Part shown: one piece after another, positions 1 through 8,864 of the stretch
How positions within the stretch are numbered: the stretch's first letter is position 1
Layout of the letters: every line of letters starts with the position of its first letter
NCBI RefSeq assembly: GCF_034120055.1
Contig: NZ_CP139368.1
Span: forward strand, 372,001-436,000
Reading direction: 5' to 3'
DNA: 64,000 nt
Source: Microbacterium rhizosphaerae
Lineage (GTDB): Bacteria > Actinomycetota > Actinomycetes > Actinomycetales > Microbacteriaceae
The notes under the pieces: model-generated
Database searches by the model: none
Told to the model about the DNA's origin: nothing
Seen by the model: only the letters and a program-made list of their open reading frames with translations
Translations under genes and position numbers: made by a program

Positions 1-1495
1 GAACCGCAGCTTCGACCACATCTTCGGTCGCCTCTACGCGGACCACGAGCTGAGGGCAGGCCAGCAGTTCGAGGGACTGCAGACCGGGAACTACGCGAAC
101 ACCGCCCCCGACGGCACAGTCGTCCCGGCGCACGTCTACGCGGGCCCGACGGACGTCGTGATGGCTCAGCCCGACCCCGATCCCGGCGAGCATTATCCGC
201 ACGTCAACACGCAGCTGTTCGGCACCGTCGACCCGCCGGCGAACGCGGAGTTCTGGCAGAACGGCTTCGCGCCGCCGTGGAACGAGCCCGAGGACACCGC
301 GCATCCCACCATGTCGGGCTTTGTGACGGACTACGTCGCCAACTTCCGCGCCGAGCGGGGCGTCGACCCGACCGTGGCGGAGTACTCGCGGGTCATGGGC
401 GGCTTCTCGCGCGAGATGCTGCCCGTGTTCTCGACGCTCGCCCGATCGTTCGCCGTCTACGATCACTGGCACTGCGCGGTGCCGTCGCAGACCTTCTGCA
501 ACCGCTCGTTCTTCCACGCGAGCACGTCCCACGGGTTCGTCACGAACGACGAGGGCGGCGCGGCGAAGTGGTTGAACGCGCCGGCGGTCCCGACGATCTT
601 CAATCGCCTCGAGGATGCGGGCAAGACCTGGCGGGTCTACTACGACGCCCGGCAGATCGTGTCCATGACCGGCTTCCTCCATGCCCCTTCGATCGAGAAG
701 TACTGGCGGACGAACTTCCGCGGGATGGAGCAGTTCGCCGAGGACTGCCGGACAGGTCGCCTCCCCGACTATGCGTTCATCGAGCCGCGGCTGATCTTCG
801 ACCACAACGACATGCATCCGCCGGGGAGCCTGCCGGCGGGCGCGCGCGGCTATGACGCGGCGATGTCGGATGTGCGGGCTGCGGAGGTGCTGCTCGCCGA
901 CGTCTACGCGGCGGTGCGCGGGGGCCGGAGCACGACCGGCTCCAACGCGCTGAACACGGCGCTCGTAGTCACCTTCGACGAGCACGGGGGCATCTACGAC
1001 CATGTGCCGCCGCCGGCCTCGTCGTCTCCGTCCGGCAGGCGCGAGCCCGGCGAGATGGGCTTCACGTTCGATCGGCTCGGCGGTCGCGTGCCGACCTTCG
1101 TCGTCTCGGCGTACACGGCCGAAGGCACGATCGTGAACGACCCGATGCACCACGCCTCGGTCATCCGGACCATCGTCGACCTGCACGGGCTCGAGCCGCT
1201 GACCCATCGCGACGACGACTCGCGCGGCATCCGGAACGCCGTCAATCTGACCATCCCGCGGCAGCCCCAGCTGTGGCCCGATGTCCCGCGCCCGTATGTT
1301 CCGCCCAACCCCGAGCACACGACCATCGCGCCGTCCGACGAGGTCCGCCGGCGCCCGCTCACGGCTCCGGCCAAAGGCCTCCTCGGCCTGCTGCTCGCGC
1401 GCTACGAACCCGAAGCGCCCGAGCCGGTGTCGTACGGCGATGCCTACGACATCCTCGACAGGCACGGCCGCGAGCTCTTCGGCGTCGGTGATTGA
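1..1495 (+). CDS. Phosphoesterase, phospholipase C / acid phosphatase family (5' end missing)
   Basis: The reading frame is already open at base 2, so the N-terminus lies outside the window; about 497 residues remain. The visible sequence opens with NRSFDHIFG, the rest of the ENRSFDH metal-site motif of the PF04185 phosphoesterase family (bacterial phospholipase C, AcpA-like phosphatases). Later hallmarks are the segment HWHCAVPSQTFCNRSF and VVTFDEHGGIYDHVPPP, which carries further metal and active-site residues. Family members hydrolyse phosphate esters such as phosphatidylcholine and are usually exported, often by Tat; the signal peptide cannot be seen here. An internal ATG at 158 is not the true start because conserved sequence precedes it. 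The substrate cannot be told from sequence alone. Confidence 0.9.
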   Translation, partial: NRSFDHIFGRLYADHELRAGQQFEGLQTGNYANTAPDGTVVPAHVYAGPTDVVMAQPDPDPGEHYPHVNTQLFGTVDPPANAEFWQNGFAPPWNEPEDTAHPTMSGFVTDYVANFRAERGVDPTVAEYSRVMGGFSREMLPVFSTLARSFAVYDHWHCAVPSQTFCNRSFFHASTSHGFVTNDEGGAAKWLNAPAVPTIFNRLEDAGKTWRVYYDARQIVSMTGFLHAPSIEKYWRTNFRGMEQFAEDCRTGRLPDYAFIEPRLIFDHNDMHPPGSLPAGARGYDAAMSDVRAAEVLLADVYAAVRGGRSTTGSNALNTALVVTFDEHGGIYDHVPPPASSSPSGRREPGEMGFTFDRLGGRVPTFVVSAYTAEGTIVNDPMHHASVIRTIVDLHGLEPLTHRDDDSRGIRNAVNLTIPRQPQLWPDVPRPYVPPNPEHTTIAPSDEVRRRPLTAPAKGLLGLLLARYEPEAPEPVSYGDAYDILDRHGRELFGVGD

Positions 1496-1535
1496 GCGCT
1501 CGGGGCAGCACCTTCACGCTCTCCGCGACCGCTCT

Positions 1536-1548
1536 TAGACTCGGACGG
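1536..1548 (+). promoter_or_regulatory. Leaderless promoter -10 for the aminotransferase gene
   Basis: TAGACT at 1536-1541 is followed by exactly six bases and then GTG at 1548. There is no Shine-Dalgarno sequence. The same geometry recurs at many genes in this window, so transcription probably begins at or next to the start codon. Confidence 0.6.
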
Positions 1549-2666
1549 TGACCTCCGACATCCCCGTGAAGATCCGCCCCGAGATCGCGGCCCTCCCGCC
1601 GTACAAGCAGGGACGGCAGGCCGGCGCCGACGCGTTCAAGCTCTCGAGCAATGAGAACCCGTTCGACCCGCTTCCCGGCGTGATCGAGACGGTGCGGTCG
1701 CAGACGGCGCTCAACAGGTACCCGGACGCGACGGCGTCCCGGCTGCGCGAGCGGCTCGCCGCGCGCTTCGGCGTCACGCCCGACGAGGTGCACATCGGCG
1801 CCGGCAGCGTGTCGATCCTCGCGCAGCTCCTGCTCGCCGCCGCCGGCCCGGGCGACGAGGTCGTCTACGCGTGGCGCTCCTTCGAGGCGTACCCGGGGCT
1901 CGCCGCCGTCGCCGGCGCGAAGAGCGTCCTCGTGCCGATCACCGACGATGGGCGTCACGACCTGCAGGCGATGGCGGATGCCGTGACCGGCCGCACGCGC
2001 GCGGTCATCGTGTGCTCACCCAACAACCCGACGGGGCCCATCGTCACGCAGGCCGAGTTCGACGCCTTCGTCGAGCGCGTTCCCGCCGATGTGCTCGTCA
2101 TCCTCGACGAGGCCTACGCCGAGTTCGTCACCGACGCCGATGCCGTTGACGGCGAAGAGGTGTTGGCATCCGGACGCCACCCGAACGTCGTGGTGCTCCG
2201 CACCTTCTCCAAGGCGTACGGGCTGGCGGGTCTGCGGGTCGGTTACGCCGTCGGGCACAGCCGCATCCTGGATGCCGCCCGCTCCACCGCGATCCCGCTC
2301 TCCGTCACCGCCCAGGCCGAGGTCGCGGCGCTCGCGAGCCTCGACGCCGAGGCGGAGCTGATCGAGCGCGTGGCGTCGATCGCCGTCCGCCGGGACCAGC
2401 TGGTGGCGGCCCTGCGGGAGCAGGGATGGCGCGTGCCCGACGCGCAGGGCAATTTCGTCTGGCTCAGCACAGGCGCGGAGACGCTCGCCGCGGCGCAGGC
2501 GTTCGAGGAGGGCGGGGTGATCGTCCGGCCCTTCGCCGGAGACGGCATCCGCATCAGCGTCGGCGAGGCCGAGGCCGTCGACAGGGTGCTCGAGATCGCC
2601 GCATCCGTCGTCTCGGGCCTGCCCGAAGGGCATTCCGGACGCGGAATCAGTGGGGGTCTAGCGTAG
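1548..2666 (+). CDS. Histidinol-phosphate / aromatic amino acid aminotransferase
   Basis: A 372-residue fold-type I PLP aminotransferase of the HisC/Pat family. Visible signatures are SSNENP near residue 33, N160 in CSPNNPTG, D187 in LDEAYAEF, and the PLP lysine K222 in [12 protein letters not shown]. HisC makes histidinol phosphate; the actinobacterial Pat branch transaminates aromatic 2-oxoacids, and the two are hard to separate by eye. The gene stands outside any his operon and lies directly before branched-chain/pyruvate dehydrogenase-type genes, which favours an amino-acid transaminase role (Pat-like); this is inference. GTG start chosen because it is placed six bases after a -10 box. 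Confidence 0.85.
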   Translation: MTSDIPVKIRPEIAALPPYKQGRQAGADAFKLSSNENPFDPLPGVIETVRSQTALNRYPDATASRLRERLAARFGVTPDEVHIGAGSVSILAQLLLAAAGPGDEVVYAWRSFEAYPGLAAVAGAKSVLVPITDDGRHDLQAMADAVTGRTRAVIVCSPNNPTGPIVTQAEFDAFVERVPADVLVILDEAYAEFVTDADAVDGEEVLASGRHPNVVVLRTFSKAYGLAGLRVGYAVGHSRILDAARSTAIPLSVTAQAEVAALASLDAEAELIERVASIAVRRDQLVAALREQGWRVPDAQGNFVWLSTGAETLAAAQAFEEGGVIVRPFAGDGIRISVGEAEAVDRVLEIAASVVSGLPEGHSGRGISGGLA

Positions 2667-2671
2667 AGGGA
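2659..2671 (+). promoter_or_regulatory. Leaderless promoter -10 for the 2-oxoacid dehydrogenase genes
   Basis: TAGCGT at 2659-2664 overlaps the aminotransferase stop codon and is followed by six bases and the ATG at 2671. The layout allows the dehydrogenase genes to be transcribed independently of the aminotransferase. No -35 was confidently recognised. Confidence 0.5.
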
Positions 2672-3798
2672 TGATCCAGCCCGCTGACCCCGCGGTCGTC
2701 CGCGTTCTGGCCGCCGATGGCACGATCGCACCGACGCCGGCGGCGGAACGGTATCTCTCCGCGATCGACGCGCTGACCGACCAGCAGCTCGAGGACTTCT
2801 ATCGGGACATGGTCGTGATCCGCGCCTTCGACCGGCAGGCCACGAACCTCCAGCGGCAGGGCCAGCTCGCCCTGTGGCCGCCGAGCTACGGGCAGGAGGC
2901 TGCCCAGGTCGGCTCGGCGCGGGCCGCCCGCGCGCAGGACCACATCTTCCCGTCCTACCGCGAGCATGTGGTCGCCCGCATCCGAGGTGTCGATCCGATC
3001 GGCATCATCGGCCTGATGCGCGGCATGACCCACGGCGGGTGGAACCCGAACGACCCCGCCAACGGCAACACGCACATCTACACGCTCGTGCTCGGCTCGC
3101 AGACGCTGCATGCGACCGGTCTGGGGATGGGCCTCGTCTTCGACGGACGCTGCGGCACCGGCGACCCGGACCGCGACGAAGCCGTGATCGTCTACTACGG
3201 CGACGGCGCGTCCAGCCAGGGCGACGTGCACGAGGCGATGGTGTTCGCCGCATCCTTCCGCACCCCCGAGGTGTTCTTCCTGCAGAACAACCAGTGGGCC
3301 ATCTCGGTGCCGGTCGCCACGCAGTCGCCGGTGCCGCTCGTGCGGCGCGGCGAGGGCTATGGCATGCCGAGCATCCAGATCGACGGCAACGACGTGCTCG
3401 CGAGCTACGCCGTCACCCGGGCGGCGCTGGACGAGGCGCGCGCCGGCGAGGGGCCGCGCGCCATCGAGGCCGTCACCTATCGGATGGGCGCGCACACCAC
3501 GAGCGACGACCCGACGAAGTACCGCACCTCCGCCGAGGAGGAATCGTGGGCGCTGCGCGACCCCATCGTGCGCATGCACGCGTTCCTCGAGGGCAAGGGC
3601 GCGTCGGCCGCCTTCTTCGACGATGTGGATGCCGAGGCCCGCGCGGTCGCCGACGACATCCGCGAGCGCACCGTCGCCCTGGGCGCGATCCCGGTCGGCA
3701 CGATGTTCGACCATGTGTACTCCGAGCCGCACCCGCTCATCGTGGAGCAGAAGGCCTGGCTCGCCGAGTACGAGGCTTCTTTCGGGGAGGGCGCATGA
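2671..3798 (+). CDS. 2-oxoacid dehydrogenase E1 component, alpha subunit
   Basis: A 375-residue thiamine-diphosphate subunit of the branched-chain 2-oxoacid / pyruvate dehydrogenase E1-alpha family. It decarboxylates a 2-oxoacid and passes the acyl group to lipoate on E2. The ThDP-binding motif runs from G167-D168-G169 to N196-N197 (YYGDGASSQGD then FLQNNQWA), and the phosphorylation-loop region YRMGAHTTSDDP is present. The long N-terminus and the adjacent aminotransferase suggest branched-chain or aromatic 2-oxoacids rather than pyruvate, but the substrate is not certain. The stop overlaps the E1-beta start (ATGA), so the two are translationally coupled. Confidence 0.9.
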   Translation: MIQPADPAVVRVLAADGTIAPTPAAERYLSAIDALTDQQLEDFYRDMVVIRAFDRQATNLQRQGQLALWPPSYGQEAAQVGSARAARAQDHIFPSYREHVVARIRGVDPIGIIGLMRGMTHGGWNPNDPANGNTHIYTLVLGSQTLHATGLGMGLVFDGRCGTGDPDRDEAVIVYYGDGASSQGDVHEAMVFAASFRTPEVFFLQNNQWAISVPVATQSPVPLVRRGEGYGMPSIQIDGNDVLASYAVTRAALDEARAGEGPRAIEAVTYRMGAHTTSDDPTKYRTSAEEESWALRDPIVRMHAFLEGKGASAAFFDDVDAEARAVADDIRERTVALGAIPVGTMFDHVYSEPHPLIVEQKAWLAEYEASFGEGA

Positions 3799-4820
3799 CC
3801 ATCTCGACGACCGCGGCCATCGACGACGCCGATGCCGCACCCGCGATCCAGACCATGCCGCTCAGCAAGGCGCTCAACGCCGGCCTGCGTCGTGCGCTGG
3901 CCGAGAACGACCGCGTCCTGCTGATGGGCGAGGACATCGGCCCGCTCGGCGGTGTATTCCGGATCACCGAGGGGCTGCAGGCCGAATTCGGGCCGAACCG
4001 CGTGATCGACACCCCGCTCGCCGAGTCGGGCATCGTCGGTACGGCGATCGGGCTCGCCATGGCGGGCTTCCGGCCGGTGTGCGAGATCCAGTTCGACGGC
4101 TTCGTGTTCCCCGCGTTCGACCAGATCACGTCGCAGCTCGCGAAGATCACGAACCGCCACGAGGGTGCGCTGTCGATGCCCGTCGTCATCCGCATCCCCT
4201 ACGGCGGGCACATCGGTGCGATCGAGCACCACCAGGAGAGCCCGGAGGCGTACTTCACCCACACACCCGGGCTCCGGGTCGTCGCGCCGTCGACGGCGAA
4301 CGACGCCTACTGGATGATCCAAGAGGCGATCGCCTCCGACGACCCGGTGATCTTCCTCGAGCCCAAGTCGAAGTACTGGCAGAAGGGCGAGGTCGACCTG
4401 ACCGCCCCGGCGCTTCCGCTGCACGCCTCCCGGATCGTCCGCCGCGGCACCGACGTCACGCTCGTCGGCCACGGCGCGATGGTGACGACGCTGCTGCAGG
4501 CCGCCGCGCTCGCGGAGTCCGAGGGAGTCTCGGCCGAGGTCGTCGACATCCGCTCGCTGTCGCCGATCGACTACGGACCGATCCTCGACTCCGTGCGTCG
4601 AACGGGCCGCATGGTCTACGCGCAGGAGGCGCCCGGCTTCACGTCGGTCGGCTCCGAGGTGGCCGCGACCGTCATGGAGAAGGCGTTCTACGCGCTCGAG
4701 GCCCCGGTGCTGAGGGTGTCGGGCTTCGACACCCCCTTCCCGCCGGCGAAGCTCGAAGGCGTGTTCCTCCCGGATCCCGACCGCATCCTCGAGGCCGTCG
4801 ACCGCGCCCTCGCGTACTGA
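3795..4820 (+). CDS. 2-oxoacid dehydrogenase E1 component, beta subunit
   Basis: A 341-residue transketolase-like beta subunit that completes the E1 active site with the alpha subunit upstream. Family landmarks are LLMGEDIGPLGGVFRITEGL near residue 43, the stretch DTPLAESGIVGTAIGLAMAG, and PVVIRIPYGGHIGAIEHHQ, followed by the C-terminal domain with VVDIRSLSPIDYG. The ATG at 3795 overlaps the E1-alpha TGA, the expected coupling in this complex. E2 follows after 137 bases that hold an inverted repeat. No E3 (lipoamide dehydrogenase) gene follows, so the complex must borrow it from elsewhere in the genome. Confidence 0.92.
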   Translation: MTISTTAAIDDADAAPAIQTMPLSKALNAGLRRALAENDRVLLMGEDIGPLGGVFRITEGLQAEFGPNRVIDTPLAESGIVGTAIGLAMAGFRPVCEIQFDGFVFPAFDQITSQLAKITNRHEGALSMPVVIRIPYGGHIGAIEHHQESPEAYFTHTPGLRVVAPSTANDAYWMIQEAIASDDPVIFLEPKSKYWQKGEVDLTAPALPLHASRIVRRGTDVTLVGHGAMVTTLLQAAALAESEGVSAEVVDIRSLSPIDYGPILDSVRRTGRMVYAQEAPGFTSVGSEVAATVMEKAFYALEAPVLRVSGFDTPFPPAKLEGVFLPDPDRILEAVDRALAY

Positions 4821-4846
4821 TGGCCGGGCGGCGGGCCGTCGTCTCC

Positions 4847-4933
4847 GTTCGGGATTCAGTCCCGGGCGTGCGATGTGCGCGCTGCACACGGCGTGTCGCG
4901 GCACCTGACGACCAGGCAGACTGAATCCCGAAC
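4847..4933. repeat. Long-loop inverted repeat between E1-beta and E2
   Basis: A perfect 15-base inverted repeat: GTTCGGGATTCAGTC at 4847-4861 and its complement GACTGAATCCCGAAC at 4919-4933, separated by 57 bases. It occupies nearly all of the 137-base gap between E1-beta and E2. It has no T-run, so a simple terminator is unlikely. It could fold in mRNA to set the E1:E2 ratio, be an interspersed extragenic element, or bind a protein. Confidence 0.75.
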
Positions 4934-4957
4934 CGCGTCCGTGCGAAAGGACAGCAC

Positions 4958-6334
4958 ATGAGCCCCCAGACGTTCGTCCTCCCCGATGTCGGCGAGGGCC
5001 TCACCGAGGCCGAGATCGTGTCGTGGCGGGTCGCCCCGGGCGACGAGGTCGCCGTCAACGACGTCCTCGTCGAGATCGAGACCGCGAAGTCGCTCGTCGA
5101 GCTGCCGTCGCCGTTCTCGGGCGTCGTGGGCGACATCCTCGTGGACGAGGGCAAGACGGTGGATGTCGGCACGGCGATCATCACGATCGAGCCGACGGTC
5201 GTCGGCTCGACGGGCTCAGGGACGGGTGCCGACGAGACGATCGGCCGCTCGGAGCACGGAGCGCCGGTCGCACCACCCGCGGCCGAAGAAGGCGGCGCCG
5301 TGCTGGTGGGCTACGGCACGGGCGGGCAGGTCACCTCCCGCCGCCGCCCCCCGCAGAAGACCGCGCAGGAGCGGGTCGAGGCCTCCGTCGGCGTCATCGC
5401 CAAGCCGCCGATCCGCAAGCTCGCCCGCGACCTCGGGGTCGACCTCGTGGCAGTCGTGCCGACGGGCCCGGCCGGCGAGGTCACGCGGGACGACGTCATG
5501 AGGCAGGCGTCGCAGGCCAGCGTGTTCCGCAACATCCAGACCCCCGAGTGGTCCGAGGTCCGCGAGGAGACGATCCCGGTCGCCTCGTCGCCGGAGCCTC
5601 TCGACGAGGCGCCGTCGACGACGTCCGCCGATGCCCGTGAAGAGACCATCCCCGTCCGCGGGGTGCGCAAGGCGGTCGCGAGCGGCATGGTCCGCAGCGC
5701 ATACTCTGCGCCGCATGTGTCGGTCTGGACGGATGTGGACGCCACTCGCACGATGGAGCTCGTCAAGCGGCTCAAGGCGTCGACGGACTTCGCCGATGTG
5801 AAGGTCTCGCCCCTGCTGATCATGGCGCGGGCCGTCATCTGGGCCGTGCGTCGCACGCCCATGGTCAACGCGGCATGGGTCGACACCGACGACGGTGCGG
5901 AGATCCGCGTGCGCCACTACGTGAACCTCGGCATCGCCGCCGCGACGCCGCGCGGCCTGCTGGTCCCGAACATCAAGGACGCGCAGAACCTCAACACCCG
6001 CGAGCTCGCGCGGGCGCTCGAGAAGCTCACGGTGACCGCGCGCGAGGGCAGGGCCACGCCGGCCGACCAGCAGGGCGGCACGATCACGATCACGAACATC
6101 GGCGTGTTCGGGATGGATGCGGGCACCCCGATCATCAACCCCGGTGAGGCCGGCATCATCGCGATGGGCGCGATCCGGCAGAAGCCCTGGGTCGTGGACG
6201 GAGAGGTCCGTCCGCGGTGGGTGACGACGGTGTCGGGCTCGTTCGACCACCGAGTGATCGACGGCGACGGCATCAGCCGCTTCGTGGCCGACGTCGCATC
6301 CGTCCTCGAGGAGCCTGCGCTCCTGCTCGATTGA
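4958..6334 (+). CDS. Dihydrolipoamide acyltransferase (E2 of 2-oxoacid dehydrogenase)
   Basis: A 458-residue E2 core protein. From N to C it has one lipoyl domain with the lipoylated lysine K44 in IETAKSLVE, a linker, a peripheral subunit-binding domain (near residues 147-185, [13 protein letters not shown] ... GEVTRDDVM), a second linker, and the catalytic domain ending in [10 protein letters not shown] with the HxxxD-G acyltransferase site (H431). One lipoyl domain is typical of branched-chain-type E2. It starts at ATG 4958 behind GAAAGGA. It transfers the acyl group from E1 to CoA and forms the scaffold of the complex. Confidence 0.93.
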   Translation: MSPQTFVLPDVGEGLTEAEIVSWRVAPGDEVAVNDVLVEIETAKSLVELPSPFSGVVGDILVDEGKTVDVGTAIITIEPTVVGSTGSGTGADETIGRSEHGAPVAPPAAEEGGAVLVGYGTGGQVTSRRRPPQKTAQERVEASVGVIAKPPIRKLARDLGVDLVAVVPTGPAGEVTRDDVMRQASQASVFRNIQTPEWSEVREETIPVASSPEPLDEAPSTTSADAREETIPVRGVRKAVASGMVRSAYSAPHVSVWTDVDATRTMELVKRLKASTDFADVKVSPLLIMARAVIWAVRRTPMVNAAWVDTDDGAEIRVRHYVNLGIAAATPRGLLVPNIKDAQNLNTRELARALEKLTVTAREGRATPADQQGGTITITNIGVFGMDAGTPIINPGEAGIIAMGAIRQKPWVVDGEVRPRWVTTVSGSFDHRVIDGDGISRFVADVASVLEEPALLLD

Positions 6335-6363
6335 TCCGGCGCGGCGACGGGCTGTCGCGAATC

Positions 6364-6390
6364 CATTTTGCTAGCTAGGCTAGCGAAATG
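6364..6390 (+). promoter_or_regulatory. Near-palindrome over the -10 and start codon of the SDR gene
   Basis: A near-perfect palindrome of 27 bases is centred on TAGGCT (6376-6381), the probable -10, and reaches the ATG at 6388. Its two halves contain TTGCTAGC and GCTAGCGA. Six bases separate the -10 and the start codon, matching the leaderless pattern. The symmetry suggests an operator for an unknown repressor; no regulator gene is adjacent. Confidence 0.5.
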
Positions 6391-7938
6391 GACGCGGAAC
6401 ATCTCGAACTCGGTTCACCGACCGGGCGGGAAGACGCCCTGCGGGCTGTCGAGCAGGGCGGTCGCATGCCGTCCGTGCTCGTGCTCGGCGCCACGGGGTA
6501 CATCGGCGGGCGGCTGGTCCCTCGCCTGCTGAACGCGGGCTACCGGGTGCGGGTCCTGGCGCGCAGCGCCGCGCGCGTCGCGGCGTTCGACTGGGCGAAC
6601 GGTGTCGAGGTCGTCGAGGGGGATGCCGCGGACGCCGCCGCGATGGCGCAGGCCGTCGAGGGCATCGACATCCTGTACTACCTCGTGCACTCGATGTCGG
6701 CGGGGAGCGGGTTCGAGGACGCCGATCGCCGCGTCGCGCAGACCGTCGCCGACGCGGCGGCCGCCGCATCCGTCTCGCGCATCGTCTATCTCGGGGGTCT
6801 GCATCCCGACGGGCCGCTGTCGCGGCATCTGCGCTCGCGCGTGGAGGTCGGCGAGATCCTCCTCGCGAGCGGCGTGCCGACCATCGTGCTGCAGGCGGGG
6901 GTCGTCATCGGGTCGGGCTCCGCGTCGTTCGAGATGGTGCGGCACCTCACCGAGGTGCTGCCGTATATGCCGGCTCCGAAATGGGTGCGCAACCGCATCC
7001 AGCCGATCGCGGTCCGGGATGTCATGCACTACCTGCTCGGGGCGGCGCGTGTGCCCGCCGACGTGAACCGGACGGTGGACATCGGCGGCCCGGACGTCCT
7101 GCGGTACGGCCAGATGATGAACGGCTACGCCGTCGAGGCGGGTCTGCCGCAGCGGCCGATCGCCGCACTTCCCGTGCTCACCCCGCGCCTCGCGTCGCAC
7201 TGGGTGAATCTCGTGACGCCCATCCCGCGCTCCATCGCCCGGCCTCTCGTCGAGTCGCTGCAGCACGACTGCGTGATGCGCGATCACGACGTGGACGCGC
7301 TCATCCCACCGCCGGTGGGCGGCCTCACGCCGTACCGGCGCGCGGTCGCGCTGGCGCTGGCCCGGCTCGAGGTCGATGCCGTCGAGACGAGCTGGCAGGA
7401 TGCCGAGGTCCTCGGCGTGCCGAGCGATCCGCTGCCGAGCGACCCCGAGTGGGCCGGGCGGACGGTGTTCACCGACGTCCGCGAGGAGGAGACGTCGGCC
7501 TCGCAGGAGGAGCTGTGGGCCGTCATCGTCGGCATCGGCGGCGTCAACGGCTGGTACTCCACACCGCTCCTGTGGGCGATGCGCGGATGGCTGGACAAGC
7601 TCGTCGGCGGCGTCGGGCTCGCGCGCGGCCGCCGCCGCCAGGCGAGCCTCGCCGTCGGCGACGCCCTCGACTTCTGGCGCGTGGAGGCCGTCGAGCCGGG
7701 ACGGATGCTGCGCCTGCGCGCCGAGATGCGAGCACCGGGTCTCGCGTGGCTGGAGCTCTACGCCGAGCCGCACGGTGCCGGCGCACGCTACCGGCAGCGG
7801 GCGGTGTTCTTCCCCAGCGGACTGGCCGGGCGGCTCTACTGGGTGGGGCTGCTGCCGTTCCACGGAGTGATCTTCCGCGGGATGGCGAACAGGATCACGG
7901 CGACGGCCGCAGCCGATTTTGAGAACCATTATCAATAA
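6388..7938 (+). CDS. NAD(P)-binding SDR-type protein fused to DUF2867
   Basis: A 516-residue protein. The N-terminal half is an atypical short-chain dehydrogenase / NmrA-like Rossmann domain with VLVLGATGYIGGRLV near residue 32 and a conserved YYLVHSM and YLGGLHPDG. The C-terminal third (from about residue 360) matches the DUF2867 pattern, with the segments VNGWYSTPLLWAMRGWLDKL and DALDFWRVE. Such fusions are common in actinobacteria and their substrate is unknown. A downstream ATG at 6466 would start directly at the Rossmann strand, but the -10 spacing supports 6388. Its stop codon lies just past the probable Zur box of the next operon. Confidence 0.8.
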   Translation: MDAEHLELGSPTGREDALRAVEQGGRMPSVLVLGATGYIGGRLVPRLLNAGYRVRVLARSAARVAAFDWANGVEVVEGDAADAAAMAQAVEGIDILYYLVHSMSAGSGFEDADRRVAQTVADAAAAASVSRIVYLGGLHPDGPLSRHLRSRVEVGEILLASGVPTIVLQAGVVIGSGSASFEMVRHLTEVLPYMPAPKWVRNRIQPIAVRDVMHYLLGAARVPADVNRTVDIGGPDVLRYGQMMNGYAVEAGLPQRPIAALPVLTPRLASHWVNLVTPIPRSIARPLVESLQHDCVMRDHDVDALIPPPVGGLTPYRRAVALALARLEVDAVETSWQDAEVLGVPSDPLPSDPEWAGRTVFTDVREEETSASQEELWAVIVGIGGVNGWYSTPLLWAMRGWLDKLVGGVGLARGRRRQASLAVGDALDFWRVEAVEPGRMLRLRAEMRAPGLAWLELYAEPHGAGARYRQRAVFFPSGLAGRLYWVGLLPFHGVIFRGMANRITATAAADFENHYQ

Positions 7939-7946
7939 CGTACGGT
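7920..7946 (+). promoter_or_regulatory. Probable Zur box and -10 of the zinc ABC transporter operon
   Basis: TGAGAACCATTATCA at 7920-7934 is an imperfect palindrome of the AT-rich kind that Zur binds in actinobacteria. It lies directly upstream of TACGGT (7941-7946), which is six bases before the GTG at 7953. A repressor here would block the promoter. The box is seen in the sequence; assignment to Zur is inference from the transporter type and from the Zur-like gene at 18430. Confidence 0.65.
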
Positions 7947-7952
7947 GGTGGA

Positions 7953-8864
7953 GTGAAGAAGCTCACCCTGTTCGGAGTCGCCGCGCTCGCCGCATCCGTC
8001 CTCGCCCTCGCAGGGTGCTCGAGCGGCGCGCCCGTCGACGACGGCAACGTGCACGTCGTGGCGTCGACAGATGTCTACGGCCAGATCGCCGCCCAGATCG
8101 GGGGCGACACGGTCTCGGTGAAGTCGCTGATCTCGTCGCCCAGCCAGGATCCGCATGAGTTCGAGCCGTCGGCATCCGACCAGCTCGCCGTGAACCGTGC
8201 GGGACTCATCCTGCAGAACGGTGCCGGGTACGACGCGTTCATGACGGGGCTGATCAAGGCGAGCGGGACGAAGGCACCCGTGTTGACGGCCGCGATCTAC
8301 AACAGCGCCTGGCCCGGAGGCGACCCGGCGCATGCACCCGACGGCTTCAACGAGCACGTCTGGTACGACCCGGCGACGATGACGACCTTTGCGACGGCGA
8401 CCGCCGAAGAGCTCGAGAATCTCGTGCCGAACGCCTCCGCTGCGATCAAGAAGCGGCTGGCGACGTTCATCGCCGAGACGGGGACCCTCAGTGCGGAACT
8501 CCGCGATATCGCCACCAAGCACAGCGGCGAGGATGTCTTCGCCACCGAGCCCGTGCCCGTCTACATGACCGAGGCGGCAGGGCTCGTGGATGTCACGCCG
8601 ACCGCGTTCAGCGAAGCGGTCGAAGCCGGATCCGACGTGCCGCCCGCGACGCTGCTGAGCGCGCGCGACATTCTCCGGAGCGGTCGGGTCAAGGTCGTGG
8701 TGGTGAACGCGCAAGCGGGCGGCGCCGAGACGACCACGGTGATCGACGAGGCGAAGCGGCTCGGCATCCCGGTCATGTCCGTCACGGAGACGCTCCCGCG
8801 CGGGCTCACCTACAGCGACTGGATGCAGCGGAACGTCCTCGCCCTCGCCAAGGCCCTGTCATGA
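7953..8864 (+). CDS. znuA: Zinc/manganese-type ABC transporter substrate-binding lipoprotein
   Basis: A 303-residue cluster A-I (ZnuA/PsaA) binding protein. The signal peptide ends in a lipobox LAGC with C22 as the lipidated cysteine. Metal ligands are recognisable as H68 in DPHEFEPS, H135 in NEHVWYDP, and an acidic residue in the C-terminal lobe. It lacks the His-rich loop of E. coli ZnuA; instead the partner ATPase carries a His-rich tail. It captures divalent metal, probably Zn(II), outside the membrane for import. GTG start chosen from the -10 spacing. It overlaps the ATPase gene by four bases. Confidence 0.88.
   Translation: MKKLTLFGVAALAASVLALAGCSSGAPVDDGNVHVVASTDVYGQIAAQIGGDTVSVKSLISSPSQDPHEFEPSASDQLAVNRAGLILQNGAGYDAFMTGLIKASGTKAPVLTAAIYNSAWPGGDPAHAPDGFNEHVWYDPATMTTFATATAEELENLVPNASAAIKKRLATFIAETGTLSAELRDIATKHSGEDVFATEPVPVYMTEAAGLVDVTPTAFSEAVEAGSDVPPATLLSARDILRSGRVKVVVVNAQAGGAETTTVIDEAKRLGIPVMSVTETLPRGLTYSDWMQRNVLALAKALS

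Noticed and set aside
2647..4904. Long minus-strand and alternative plus-strand open frames over the 2-oxoacid dehydrogenase genes
   Set aside because: They are Arg/Ala/His-rich shadows caused by GC bias; the E1-alpha and E1-beta frames carry all conserved motifs.
4821..6360. Missing lipoamide dehydrogenase (E3) gene next to E2
   Set aside because: The next gene is an unrelated SDR-DUF2867 protein; E3 must be elsewhere, which is common.
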